Assembly (NCBI GenBank): GCA_014728035.1
Contig: WJMJ01000046.1
Coordinates: forward strand, 1 to 64,000
DNA from: Promethearchaeota archaeon
GTDB taxonomy: Archaea; Asgardarchaeota; Thorarchaeia; Thorarchaeales; Thorarchaeaceae
Length of the DNA: 64,000 nt
Reading direction: 5' to 3'
Every line of letters starts with the position of its first letter. The stretch's first letter is position 1. The position numbers and the translations under genes were made by a program. Shown here in pieces: positions 44,055-53,004 of the stretch. The notes beneath the pieces are model-generated. The model searched no databases. It was not told where the DNA came from and saw only the letters and a program-made list of their open reading frames with translations.

Positions 44055-46400
44055 TTACACGGAAATATCTACAATATGAGGCGCTCCATCATCTGAAAAA
44101 CGAATCTGAACTTTATTGTCTAGGATCTTGGTGTCGAGTAGAGAATTATCAAGTCTTACCGCAGCTGGTTCTTTATCCAGGCCACGGATTTCTAAAACGA
44201 TATCTCTTGGGGGAGGAGCCCAATCGCCCATATGCTTAGAGAATTCGATATGTAATCCAGAGTCATCATGTCGAAGTGAGATGTCCATAAACAAAATGGC
44301 ACCAGTTTCTGAAAGCCCATCATCTTCAAAATAGCAGAAGTCAGAATCATGCCCAGGATATACAACCACAATGAGATCTCCTTGATTTTGGTTGGTATGC
44401 TGAATCGATCTGCCAGTTGGCAAGATAGTTCCACCACGGGAATAAATGGGAATATTATCAAGAGATGAACTCACAGAAATGGTAGAGCCACCTTCATCAA
44501 TGACCAACTTCTTCGAAGTCCAAAAGTCATACCAAACACCTTCAGGAAGATATACTAAAATTGTATCAACATCGGGTTCTAAGACTGGAGCAATTAGAAT
44601 GAATGGACCTAACATGAACTGACGATCTAATTCATAGGTATTCGAATCATCTTGAAATTCAAAGACAAGTGGACGCATAATTGGTATACCCGACTTACTT
44701 GATTCATATGCAAGAGAATACAGATAACGGAGCAATTCATACCTTAATTCCAGATACCGTCGAGCTTGGTGAAGCACACAGTCATCGAACAACCACGGCT
44801 CTTGTCGCCGAGTGTTAATCATTGAATGATTTCTTGAAAAGGGATAGAATGCCCCCAATTGATACCAACGTGCAAGTAATTCATCAGAAACATCACCGCC
44901 AAAACCGCCTATGTCTGCCCCACAGAATGGAATGCCTGATAAACCAAGGTTCAGAAGCATAGGGATAGACAACCAAAGATGTTCCCATTTTGATTGATTG
45001 TCTCCTGTCCACATAGCAGAATATCGTTGATATCCAGCATAACCAGAACGAGTCAAAAGGAACGGTCTTTGATTGGGATACGCTGCACGTAGTCCATTGA
45101 AAGCAGCTTGAATCATACCCATAGCATATGCATTCCGCATTCGGGGCTCCCACGGTTCTCCTTTTTCATCAACCACATCATCTAGTGAATATTCTTCTTT
45201 CATCCCTTGGTAAATACAATAGCTTGGTTCGTTCATATCTAACCAGCTACTATTACTCAGACCAGAAGCTGCTAATTTCTGGTATTGTTTGGAGAACCAA
45301 TCTCTAACTTGTTTTTTAGAGAAGTCTGGAAAAACAGTTTCACCAGGCCATACAAGACCAACATATACATCTCCATCAGACCGCTTTAGGAAATAATCAT
45401 TTTTGATTCCCTCATCATAGAGGTCGAATCCGTCTTCAAGCTTAACACCAGGATCAATAATGCTCATTACTCTGAAATCCAGACTTGCTAGTTTATCTGT
45501 AAAGTCATCGGGATTTGGAAATACATTTGAATTCCATGTGAAGATTCTAAATTCATCCATATATCCAATATCAAGGACAATAGTATCACAAGGAATCTTG
45601 TACTCACGCATGCCGTGCGCTATCGATAGAATATCTTCTTCGCTTTTGTATTCCATCCAACGAGAGTGTTGGTGTCCAAGAGCCCATCGCGGAACAAAAT
45701 GAGGGCGTCCGGTCAATCGAGTATACCTATCAACAACTAAACGAATAGATGGGCCTAGAATGAAGTAAATATCTATAGGACCATTAGGTGCACCGAAATA
45801 ATACAATGACGGATCAGTCTTTCCAAAATCAAAGAAAGAGCGATAGGTATTATCTAGAAAAACACCAAAAGAACTGCTATCAAGCAAAGTTATGAAAAAC
45901 GGGATTGATTGATAGAGAGGATCAGAATCAATATCATGTGATGGATTATCCGTATTCCACATCTCATACCGAAGACCTCGTTTATTCAGACCATGCGCTT
46001 TTTCTCCCATACCGTAAAAGCACTCACTACCAAGCAGTTTTGCTGAGAATTCAAACCTTGTACCTGACATTTTCAAAGGATTAGAACAGGATTTGAAAAC
46101 GACAGAGCCTTGGGAATCCATCAATCGAATTGCGAAGGGATTAGATTGGATCGCAAAGGCATAATTTTCAAAATTGATTTCCCAAATGTCATTAGTCTTT
46201 TTCAGATGTGCTTGTTGTATCGGAGGATCGTGCGGTACCGCCACTGAAGGATACTCGCGATAGTATTCAGTAAAAGTAGCTTGAAATCGAATAATTCCCT
46301 CACTGATAGGTTGTATGATGAAACGCCCATTTTCACATTTAAATTCATGACCAGTTTCACTTGAAGAAACAGTACTAACATGTCCGAGATTATAAGACAT
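44055..46400 (-). CDS. Alpha-glucosidase, glycoside hydrolase family 31
   Basis: 781 residues. The N-terminal beta-sandwich precedes a (beta/alpha)8 barrel with the catalytic nucleophile in SSWLDMNEPS and the acid/base Asp in MWTGDNQSKWEHL. GIPFCGADIGGFGGD and RWYQLGAFYPFSRNH are GH31 hallmarks; a C-terminal beta domain ends the protein. It probably acts on alpha-glucosides or glycogen/maltodextrin inside the cell, as no signal peptide is seen. The ATG at 46400 is preferred over 46430. Confidence 0.94.
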   Translation of the reverse strand: MSYNLGHVSTVSSSETGHEFKCENGRFIIQPISEGIIRFQATFTEYYREYPSVAVPHDPPIQQAHLKKTNDIWEINFENYAFAIQSNPFAIRLMDSQGSVVFKSCSNPLKMSGTRFEFSAKLLGSECFYGMGEKAHGLNKRGLRYEMWNTDNPSHDIDSDPLYQSIPFFITLLDSSSFGVFLDNTYRSFFDFGKTDPSLYYFGAPNGPIDIYFILGPSIRLVVDRYTRLTGRPHFVPRWALGHQHSRWMEYKSEEDILSIAHGMREYKIPCDTIVLDIGYMDEFRIFTWNSNVFPNPDDFTDKLASLDFRVMSIIDPGVKLEDGFDLYDEGIKNDYFLKRSDGDVYVGLVWPGETVFPDFSKKQVRDWFSKQYQKLAASGLSNSSWLDMNEPSYCIYQGMKEEYSLDDVVDEKGEPWEPRMRNAYAMGMIQAAFNGLRAAYPNQRPFLLTRSGYAGYQRYSAMWTGDNQSKWEHLWLSIPMLLNLGLSGIPFCGADIGGFGGDVSDELLARWYQLGAFYPFSRNHSMINTRRQEPWLFDDCVLHQARRYLELRYELLRYLYSLAYESSKSGIPIMRPLVFEFQDDSNTYELDRQFMLGPFILIAPVLEPDVDTILVYLPEGVWYDFWTSKKLVIDEGGSTISVSSSLDNIPIYSRGGTILPTGRSIQHTNQNQGDLIVVVYPGHDSDFCYFEDDGLSETGAILFMDISLRHDDSGLHIEFSKHMGDWAPPPRDIVLEIRGLDKEPAAVRLDNSLLDTKILDNKVQIRFSDDGAPHIVDISV

Positions 46401-46505
46401 TTTCACACACGTGAAGGACTCCACATGCACCTTTTGTTACTTTTGTAAGATAGAGATTGCGAAAGTTTCTTTTCTTCTTGCGAGAAACTATTCATAGTGA
46501 TTGTA

Positions 46506-46733
46506 ATGAGTCTACTTGGCCCAGATGATTTCGACCTTGATAAAAAAGAAAGAAAGAAAAAACTAGCAAAAGATCTTTCACCAAAAATGCAAAAACATAT
46601 TGATAAATGGATAGATGAGATGGATGAACAAGAGCTTGTAGAAAGTGTTACAGAGCTTCTTGGCTCACGAGAGAGAGCTATTGCTGCTATACGAAAAAGA
46701 AAGATGCGACATGAAAAGAAAGATATTCATTAA
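46506..46733 (+). CDS. Small charged helical protein, unknown
   Basis: 75 residues, mostly helical and strongly charged: ERKKKLAKDLSPKMQKHIDKW, then MDEQELVESVTELLGSRERAIAAIRKRK. No membrane segment. The C-terminal IRKRKMRHEKK suggests nucleic-acid or ribosome contact, but no family is recognised. The ATG at 46506 is preferred over the GTG at 46497. It is followed by a small membrane protein gene (31-base gap). Confidence 0.6.
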   Translation: MSLLGPDDFDLDKKERKKKLAKDLSPKMQKHIDKWIDEMDEQELVESVTELLGSRERAIAAIRKRKMRHEKKDIH

Positions 46734-46764
46734 TTTCAAACTGCAATAAGAGGGATAGCAAACC

Positions 46765-47133
46765 ATGTCAGATAGCCCGTTTGAACTTGAGATTGAACTA
46801 GCTAAGGAATCCAAAGACCTGAAAACAACTTTAGCAATCATTAGGACCATAGAGGCAGAAAAGCGAACCCATCTTGCAGAACTAAGAACGGGAATCGGTA
46901 TCATGACTATTCCCCTATCACTCCTTACTATTCTGATTGCAACTTCAAACTATTACAATGTATATGATGTACTAGGTTTTGTCGTAGCATTGGTAATTGG
47001 AATCGTCACCTTGTTTGTCATTGGTGGAACATTAGTTCGACGTGCATTTCGTAGAATAAAGAATAGTGAGTTGCACCGAGATAAGGCATGCCTAACTACA
47101 TCCTATATGGTCGAGGAGTATTTCGCAGTCTAA
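46765..47133 (+). CDS. Small membrane protein, two TM helices, DUF202-like pattern
   Basis: 122 residues. The EKRTHLAELRTGIGIMTIPLSLLTIL stretch (~32-57) resembles the LANERTFLAWLRT signature of DUF202/YidH proteins and begins the first transmembrane helix. A second helix covers VLGFVVALVIGIVTLFVIGG. The N-terminal 30 residues are acidic and helical. Function unknown. Confidence 0.65.
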   Translation: MSDSPFELEIELAKESKDLKTTLAIIRTIEAEKRTHLAELRTGIGIMTIPLSLLTILIATSNYYNVYDVLGFVVALVIGIVTLFVIGGTLVRRAFRRIKNSELHRDKACLTTSYMVEEYFAV

Positions 47134-47189
47134 TCAACTCACAGCCGTTTCAAACTACACATTCATTGTTAATTAGTAGGTAGAAGAAA

Positions 47190-47294
47190 TGGAGCCCCAG
47201 GCGAGATTTGAACACGCGGCCTCATCCTGATTGGGATACCACCAAAGTAGTATCTTACCAAGGATGCGATCTAACCAGGCTGAGCTACTGGGGC
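47190..47294 (-). tRNA. tRNA-Thr(GGT) with a 27-nt anticodon intron
   Basis: Acceptor stem GCCCCAG/CTGGGGC, T73 and CCA. Anticodon stem CATCC/GGATG, loop TTGGTA+A, anticodon GGT. The 37/38 intron (47229-47255, 27 nt) has a perfect central helix (exon TTGG with intron CCAA) and an 8-bp stem (GATACTAC/GTGGTATC, one G-U). No T-loop intron. Two mismatches are unusual: C11-T24 in the D stem and T52-T62 in the T stem. Confidence 0.92.
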
Positions 47295-47424
47295 AAGTTG
47301 AACAACTCAAACGAGATGTACTTCGAGAACCACTAGAATATCAAGATAAAACTTTCGTCATGGTGCCATACACAACATGAAAATGTTCGAAAGACTCAAC
47401 AATGGAACAAGTATACATTTCATC

Positions 47425-48056
47425 ATGCGAGAAGAAAATATCATAGAGATTCTTGATGAAAATGGGAAGATGGAACTAGACCAAAAGATCTCTACAAATT
47501 ACACATTTCGAAAGCTCCAGAGCAATATATCAGTCAAATTGTGGATGGTCTCAAGTCCGATAAACGAAGAATACAAAGTGGATGCGCAGAGATTGCATCA
47601 CTATTATCAGAAGAGGAACCAGAACTGCTCTATAGCCATATCGATTTCTTTCTGAAGAGTCTTAATGCCGATGCTCCAGTACTTCGATGGGAAGCAGCGT
47701 GCACTCTAGGAAATCTTGCACGGGTTGATAATGAAGGAAATGTTCTCAATGGATTAGATATCTTGTTCTCTTTTCTTCATGAGTCAAGCATTGTTTTACA
47801 AGGGCATTCCGTTCGAGCTCTATCAAAAATTGCCAAAAACTTTCCAGAAAAGAAGAAGTTGATTTTTGAACAACTTGTTAATGCCCAAGGTAACTTTCCG
47901 GGGAGTCGAATTGGATATGTCATTGAAGCTATGGAAGTGTTTACCGGCGAGTGTAAAGAGAGAGCAATCAAATTCATTAAACCGTATACCGAAAATGAAA
48001 GCAAATCCGTAGTCAGAAAAGCAAAACGAGCGTTGAAGAAACTTACTGCGTATTAA
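47425..48056 (+). CDS. HEAT-repeat protein with apparent frameshift near 47460
   Basis: The frame starting at ATG 47425 encodes MREENIIEILDE and then goes out of phase. From 47460 the -1 frame continues WEDGTRPKDLYKLHISKAPE and the HEAT protein (SDKRRIQSGCAEIASLLSEE ... VLRWEAACTLGNLARVD ... RALKKLTAY) to 48056. One extra A in the AAAA run at 47459-47462 would restore a single frame. No start codon exists in the second frame before GTG 47541. It could be an assembly error, a real mutation, or a programmed -1 shift at GAAAAT. HEAT proteins usually serve as scaffolds. Confidence 0.7.
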
Positions 48057-48948
48057 ACAACTCGTGTAGAGAGATTGAATACTTTCCAAGCTTACCTTCA
48101 AAGTTTCCAGCAGTTACTCGTAGAACACCAGGATATTTGCAGACCTCTTCTATAGCAACACGCATCGCATGTGCAACATTCTCCTCAGAAAGCCCATTAA
48201 TTACAATCTCCATAACAAATTCACTCTCATCGGGTACAAGAGAATCTGGAACCATTGCTCGAATAGTAGGACAATATTGTTCATTTGTTGATGCAACCAT
48301 ACTCTTGTATTTTGAGGAGGGTTTTGAGCCCGAGCCAACAAGACCTCCGGGAAAAGGGGTATAAGCACCTTCTACCCCCTCAATAGATTTTACAGCTGCT
48401 CTTCCACTTATCATACCACTCTCAACATCTTTACAGAAGTAGATGATGTTTCCACCTGCAACTCCTTTTGTTCTTCCAAAGGATTCTTGGATGACAAAAG
48501 TGCCACTCATTCTAGGAATAAGCCAGAGAATCCGTCCGTCAATTGGGCCTTTTTTTACCTGATAGCCATCGCCAAACAATGAGAGTTTCTTACCTACATC
48601 ATATTTGTCTCTTTGATCAGGGGTGGCATCATAGGCACAAGCGGTAGGACTGGTAAGAACACATTGGCCAATTCGAGCCAACAATTGAGGTTCAAGTTGT
48701 TTTTTACTCATAGTACCAAAAATAACTCTAATGCCGGGACGATGGTCGGGTGTGGTCTTGGCATCCAAAATGTATTCTATACCCGCCTCTGCAGGAGCCA
48801 TGATAACAGAGGTACCAAACCCTGTTGCCTCTAAAGCGGTGGTACGAGCCCATTCTGCATCGTAAGCTGTAATCAATGTACGATTCATATTCATTGGAAA
48901 GGCTTCAGCAAAAGTATCCTCAATAGGAACATCATTAATTTTCATCAT
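48043..48948 (-). CDS. ftr: Formylmethanofuran--tetrahydromethanopterin formyltransferase
   Basis: About 301 residues, matching the usual Ftr length of ~300. EDTFAEAFPM at the N terminus, EATGFGTSVIMAPAEAGIE, TPDHRPGIRVIFG and GRILWLIPRMSGTFVIQESFG are family signatures, as is TPFPGGLVGSGSKPSSKY. It moves the formyl group from formylmethanofuran to H4MPT in the archaeal C1 pathway. The ATG at 48948 follows GGAG; the longer ORF would overlap the divergent fwdC region. Its 3' end overlaps the HEAT gene by 14 bases. Confidence 0.95.
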   Translation of the reverse strand: MMKINDVPIEDTFAEAFPMNMNRTLITAYDAEWARTTALEATGFGTSVIMAPAEAGIEYILDAKTTPDHRPGIRVIFGTMSKKQLEPQLLARIGQCVLTSPTACAYDATPDQRDKYDVGKKLSLFGDGYQVKKGPIDGRILWLIPRMSGTFVIQESFGRTKGVAGGNIIYFCKDVESGMISGRAAVKSIEGVEGAYTPFPGGLVGSGSKPSSKYKSMVASTNEQYCPTIRAMVPDSLVPDESEFVMEIVINGLSEENVAHAMRVAIEEVCKYPGVLRVTAGNFEGKLGKYSISLHELFNTQ

Positions 48949-49053
48949 GTTGGCTCCGAGATAATAATCGTTGAACATCCTTTTTTCTGTTCCCAATTCA
49001 TCAAATTCATAGCTTTTATCTTGAACAGTGAAGTTCATCCAGATGGTGTCTTG

Positions 49054-49923
49054 ATGAAGGTTTCACTCACTCTAAGAAAGAAGATAGACCTCCCCATTGA
49101 AGCAGACTCAATCACACCCACCAATTTTGCAAATCAGGATACCAAAGAGATTGAAGAATTACCAGTATATCAGGGAAATCAAGTTCTGAATCTGGCTGAC
49201 TTCTTTCGCATAGAAGGGACCCCTGGAAATACGCCTAATGAAACTGAGATTATAGTTCAAGGCAATCTCACACGGGTGAAAATGATTGGCAAAAAGATGA
49301 ATGGCGGAAAGATTACAATCGAAGGGGATGCGGGATGGTATCTTGGAGCAGAGATGATATCGGGAAGAATTCATGTCAAGGGTTCGGTAGGTCCATGGAC
49401 CGCAGCTGAGATGCGAGGTGGAAATATCCAAATCGAGGGTGATGCAGAAGATTATCTCTGTGCAGGATATCGGGGGTCCAAAGAGGGGATGAGAGGGGGA
49501 CGTGTATATGTTGCAGGGAATGTCGGACGAGAGATGGCTGCACATATGAGAAGAGGATTCATTGCAGTAAAGGGTTCGGTAGGATATCATACTGCTACAC
49601 ATATGCAGGGAGGCAGTATAATTGTGATAGGAGATGTAGGAGAACGTATTGGAATAGGTGCAACAAGAGGTATGATTTTCGTGCTTGGACGAATTCAATC
49701 ATTATTACCAACATTCAGATTCAGCGGTAGTTCAGAGAGAGAGTTCACAAATTATTATCTTCGATACTTGAAAGATAGAAGACCTGATTTCATTGAGGAA
49801 ATACCGACAAAGAGCAAGTGGATAAAATATCTAGGAGACTTTGCAGAGGGCAGAACCGAACTAGAAGTCTTTGCGCTAGCCAAGACCAACCAACATCTCA
49901 GAGGTTACAACAGTGAACTATAG
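49054..49923 (+). CDS. fwdC: Formylmethanofuran dehydrogenase subunit C
   Basis: 289 residues, with the C subunit's G-x-G repeats forming a beta-helix (VKMIGKKMNGGKITIEGDAG, MISGRIHVKGSVG, MRGGNIQIEGDAEDYL, MRGGRVYVAGNVG, MQGGSIIVIGDVG). The same fold occurs at the C terminus of glutamate synthase, but the N-terminal LTLRKKIDLPIEADSITP favours FwdC/FmdC. It helps couple CO2 (via formate) to methanofuran; FwdA, B and D are not here. It is divergent from ftr and overlaps mch by 11 bases. Confidence 0.88.
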   Translation: MKVSLTLRKKIDLPIEADSITPTNFANQDTKEIEELPVYQGNQVLNLADFFRIEGTPGNTPNETEIIVQGNLTRVKMIGKKMNGGKITIEGDAGWYLGAEMISGRIHVKGSVGPWTAAEMRGGNIQIEGDAEDYLCAGYRGSKEGMRGGRVYVAGNVGREMAAHMRRGFIAVKGSVGYHTATHMQGGSIIVIGDVGERIGIGATRGMIFVLGRIQSLLPTFRFSGSSEREFTNYYLRYLKDRRPDFIEEIPTKSKWIKYLGDFAEGRTELEVFALAKTNQHLRGYNSEL

Positions 49924-50863
49924 CATCAATGAAAATGCAGCAGAGATTATCCAAACAATGATTGGAGAAGCCAGAAGATTACAATGCGAGGTAATCGAAC
50001 AGAATAATGGCACAACGATTATTGATGCAGGAGTCAACGTGTCAGGAAGTGAAGAAGCAGGAAGACTAATTGGAGAGATTTGTATGGGAGGGTTAGGAGC
50101 AGTACGATTCACCACAGTACACTTCGATGATTTTACACTTCCAGCAGTTGTTGTTAGCACAAATCATCCCATTGCTGCAACTCTTGGTTCACAGTTTGCA
50201 GGATGGCAAATCAAAAGGGATGATTTCTTTGCCATGGCGTCAGGTCCTGCCCGAGCATTAGCACAAAAGGAAAAATTACTCGACGAGATTAACTTTTCAG
50301 ACGAATCAGAGGTCGGGGTCATTATCCTTGAAACTGGAGAAATACCTTCAGAGGAAGTGACTACATTCATATCTGAAACCTGCCACATTGATTCTTCAAA
50401 TCTGTATTGTGTTGTTGCTCCTACAGCAAGTATTGCAGGATCAGTGCAGATATCAGCAAGAATTGTCGAAGTAGGAGTACACAAGTTATTCAAGCTGAAT
50501 CTTGACCCAGAACGAATCAAGAAGGGTCATGGTGTAGCACCCATCGCACCCGTTGCAGAAAGTGATGGCAAAGCAATGGGTAGAACAAATGACTGTGTTC
50601 TTTATGGAGGTAGAACATTCTTTTACGTTCGAGGGGAAGGGACCAACCTGGATGAAATTATACACAAGGCACCATCATGTGCGTCGGAGCAATATGGTAA
50701 ACCATTTTACAAGCTCTTCAAGAGTTTCAATTTCGATTTTTACAAAGTGGACTCTATGTTATTCAGCCCAGCAGAAATAACAATCAATGATATTGATTCC
50801 ATGGAATCATACCGTGCAGGAAGAATAAACCCAGATATTCTGAGAGAATCTCTGGGCCTCTAA
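49913..50863 (+). CDS. mch: Methenyl-H4MPT cyclohydrolase
   Basis: 316 residues, typical of Mch. NNGTTIIDAGVNVSGSEEAGRLIGEICMGGLG, VVVSTNHPIAATLGSQFAGW, SGPARALAQKEKL and the C-terminal SPAEITINDIDS are hallmark segments. It interconverts formyl- and methenyl-H4MPT, the step after Ftr. It starts with GTG at 49913, overlapping fwdC, so the two are translationally coupled. With ftr it forms a compact C1 cluster on both strands. Confidence 0.95.
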   Translation: MNYSINENAAEIIQTMIGEARRLQCEVIEQNNGTTIIDAGVNVSGSEEAGRLIGEICMGGLGAVRFTTVHFDDFTLPAVVVSTNHPIAATLGSQFAGWQIKRDDFFAMASGPARALAQKEKLLDEINFSDESEVGVIILETGEIPSEEVTTFISETCHIDSSNLYCVVAPTASIAGSVQISARIVEVGVHKLFKLNLDPERIKKGHGVAPIAPVAESDGKAMGRTNDCVLYGGRTFFYVRGEGTNLDEIIHKAPSCASEQYGKPFYKLFKSFNFDFYKVDSMLFSPAEITINDIDSMESYRAGRINPDILRESLGL

Positions 50864-50867
50864 TCTT

Positions 50868-52322
50868 TCAAGTGATTTCAAGTTCTGCGACTTCAGCTTG
50901 TTCTTCACTGGATGCTTTGACAACTTCTTCAATTTTTGGAATCGGATGCTTGAATCCCTGGCGAATAAGTAGCGCACCAAGTAATGACACAATAGAAAGC
51001 AATCCAAATGTCACTCCGAATCCAAACAATGGTTGAATGAGCCCAAATAGTCCTAGAAGAGGAATCGCCAAAATCATTGCCAATGTTGGTTTAAGGGAAT
51101 ACATTGAATTTCTTATTCGACTAGGGATGACATCAATCATTACACGTGAAGTGAGAATTTGTGAAAAGCCCCCAAACATATCAGTGATGACAAAGACCAC
51201 GAAAAGCAATCCAATCGGGATAATGGAACTAGCAGGCATCTCAATAAGTGGAATATTTGTGAAGGGTATGTTAATTCCTACGAGGGTGGTATCGCTGGGA
51301 ACAGGCGGATAGAGAAAGGTGATTGCTGAAAGAATCAGATAAAACACAAATCCGCAAAATTGCAAGAATCGGAAACGTGGAATCCATTTTACTGGATCAA
51401 ACCGCTTAGACCAAACTCCGCTCCGTTCCTGAACACCAGCTTCAGGAATGAACACCAATGTTCGAAATGCTGAAACTGCAACATCTGATAACAGATAGGA
51501 GAAATATAGTGGGAATAATAGTAGAGTCCACCAAACGGTACCAGTAGCCCAAATAAGAACTTCTCCTAAAATAGTAAGCATCACAAACTTGTCGGCTCGT
51601 AGAAAACCAACACCTTCCTTCATCAGTCCAACATATTCAGATAGGGTCTTTTCTTCGTCAGTAGACTCATTCACACCCGGAAGATCACGAATTATTCGTA
51701 GCACCACAAAAGCAAGGAAAACACAAAATACAGCCTGGATGCGGAACACGAATTCTCTATTGTAGATAAGAGCAAGCCAGCTGCCAGGTAGTAAAACCAA
51801 CGTGGACATCGCCTGGAATAACATGCCCACCTTTCCCATGAATACGCCGTACTGCTTTCTGTCCTTGTCATCGGGCATTGCAACACGATAGTTGTTATCA
51901 AACCAAGCATTAAATGCTCCAGATTCTTGAGAAGCTCCAAATCCCATCAATCCATAGATTAAGGCGAATACAAAGAAGGGAGTATCCACAGTAACCGTGG
52001 ACGTGAGCCAAAACGCAACAGCATAGCAAAGTAAAGCAGACGCAATAACGAATCGTTGACCAATATGATCTCCCAATGCACCAGTAGGATAATCCAAAGC
52101 AGTCTGAATCACTAGTTGGAGAATGACCAGAAAGCCCACCAGGGTGAGACCTTTGTTGTAGTCACCACCCCCCAGAGATTCTGCAATCTGAATCATCCAA
52201 AAGGTAGTGCTAATCTGAAAAGAAGCTGCAAAAGCTGGTAGCATTACAGCCATAATCCTTGCTAACTTAATACCTTCTGGAGAGGCGTCTTCTAATCCGA
52301 ATATACGTTCAATAACAGTCAT
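50868..52322 (-). CDS. MFS transporter, unknown substrate
   Basis: 484 residues with 12 predicted helices. The N-terminal half carries the MFS motif-A-like DYPTGALGDHIGQRFVIASALLCYAVAFW. The central loop and the C-terminal half have long insertions around residues ~225-330 (KRFDPVKWIPRFRFLQ). The C-terminal tail is acidic. Substrate unknown; adjacency to mch does not define it. The ATG at 52322 follows GGAG; an apparent TTG start at 52337 is less likely. Confidence 0.8.
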   Translation of the reverse strand: MTVIERIFGLEDASPEGIKLARIMAVMLPAFAASFQISTTFWMIQIAESLGGGDYNKGLTLVGFLVILQLVIQTALDYPTGALGDHIGQRFVIASALLCYAVAFWLTSTVTVDTPFFVFALIYGLMGFGASQESGAFNAWFDNNYRVAMPDDKDRKQYGVFMGKVGMLFQAMSTLVLLPGSWLALIYNREFVFRIQAVFCVFLAFVVLRIIRDLPGVNESTDEEKTLSEYVGLMKEGVGFLRADKFVMLTILGEVLIWATGTVWWTLLLFPLYFSYLLSDVAVSAFRTLVFIPEAGVQERSGVWSKRFDPVKWIPRFRFLQFCGFVFYLILSAITFLYPPVPSDTTLVGINIPFTNIPLIEMPASSIIPIGLLFVVFVITDMFGGFSQILTSRVMIDVIPSRIRNSMYSLKPTLAMILAIPLLGLFGLIQPLFGFGVTFGLLSIVSLLGALLIRQGFKHPIPKIEEVVKASSEEQAEVAELEIT

Positions 52323-52707
52323 CAGATTGTACTCCAATTATCTTGGGAAAGTAGTTTATTTGTTTACTCTATTCAAACCGATTTCTCAGAGTAGCCGAGC
52401 TGATACAAATCAAGTAGTCATATCAGGATAAATACTTGCCAAGTAGTTTGCTTCGCATGTTCAAACTCCAATAAGTATTGTTATACCATACTATGTACGC
52501 ACAATGGTGTGATTAGCAAAACTTTCATAAGTGAGGTCTCAAGACAATTACTAGATGGTCTGTGCAGTTCATATGGAACTGTACGAAGACCTGAATTTGT
52601 GGGGCGAAACCTCTCTCAATATCTTCCTTCGCTCCACTCTTTTTATCCAATTCATACAGAGTGGAAAATCAGTTGATTTTATCAAGCTCTATCGTGGTGT
52701 TTCAGTT
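52323..52707. other. Regulatory-looking intergenic region ahead of the MoaD-like gene
   Basis: No credible gene in 385 bases. It holds TCCACTCT (52633-52640) and its inverted copy AGAGTGGA (52658-52665) flanking a TATA-like TTTTTAT, which would place a TSS near 52670 and control the MoaD-like gene. A short hairpin (CAGTTC/GAACTG) also lies near 52567. The ORF from 52555 is an N-terminal extension with no support. Confidence 0.4.
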
Positions 52708-53004
52708 ATGATAATCCGAATAAATCTAAGAGGTCCAATAGCACGGAATTTGGATTCAGGAGAAATTTTCTTTGAGTTGAAACAAGATAGTCGGATAAGA
52801 GACGCCCTCGTGTACGTGATTACAGAGAAAGAACTAGAAAATGTTTGGGGTTCTGTAGAGGAAATGAATCAAGAAACAATGATTCTCCACAACGAAGTGG
52901 ATATTTCACTTTTGGAGGGGTTAGATACACCGCTCTCTGACAAGGATACACTAACAATATTGCCTTTAATTCATGGAGGTCATACTAATTCGGCACCAGC
53001 ATGA
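52708..53004 (+). CDS. MoaD/ThiS-like ubiquitin-fold protein with a C-terminal extension after Gly-Gly
   Basis: 98 residues from the ATG at 52708 (GGTG upstream). The beta-grasp pattern MIIRINLRGPIA...LVYVITEKELENV...NNEVDISLLEGLDTPLSDKDTLTILPLIHGG ends with the Gly-Gly expected for MoaD/ThiS/SAMP proteins. Seven residues (HTNSAPA) follow, encoded exactly where the gene overlaps the 3' end of the convergent gene at 52980. A C-terminal processing step would be needed for adenylation and sulphur transfer or conjugation, unless the protein has lost this role. MoaD/Urm1-like is therefore the call, with a caveat. Confidence 0.65.
   Translation: MIIRINLRGPIARNLDSGEIFFELKQDSRIRDALVYVITEKELENVWGSVEEMNQETMILHNEVDISLLEGLDTPLSDKDTLTILPLIHGGHTNSAPA

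Noticed and set aside
49054..49923. FwdC could be the glutamate synthase C-terminal (GXGXG) protein
   Set aside because: The N terminus and the neighbours ftr and mch favour FwdC; the alternative remains possible only for the repeat region.
52555..52707. N-terminal extension of the MoaD-like ORF
   Set aside because: It does not match the beta-grasp fold and lies over an inverted-repeat promoter region; the ATG at 52708 has its own site.
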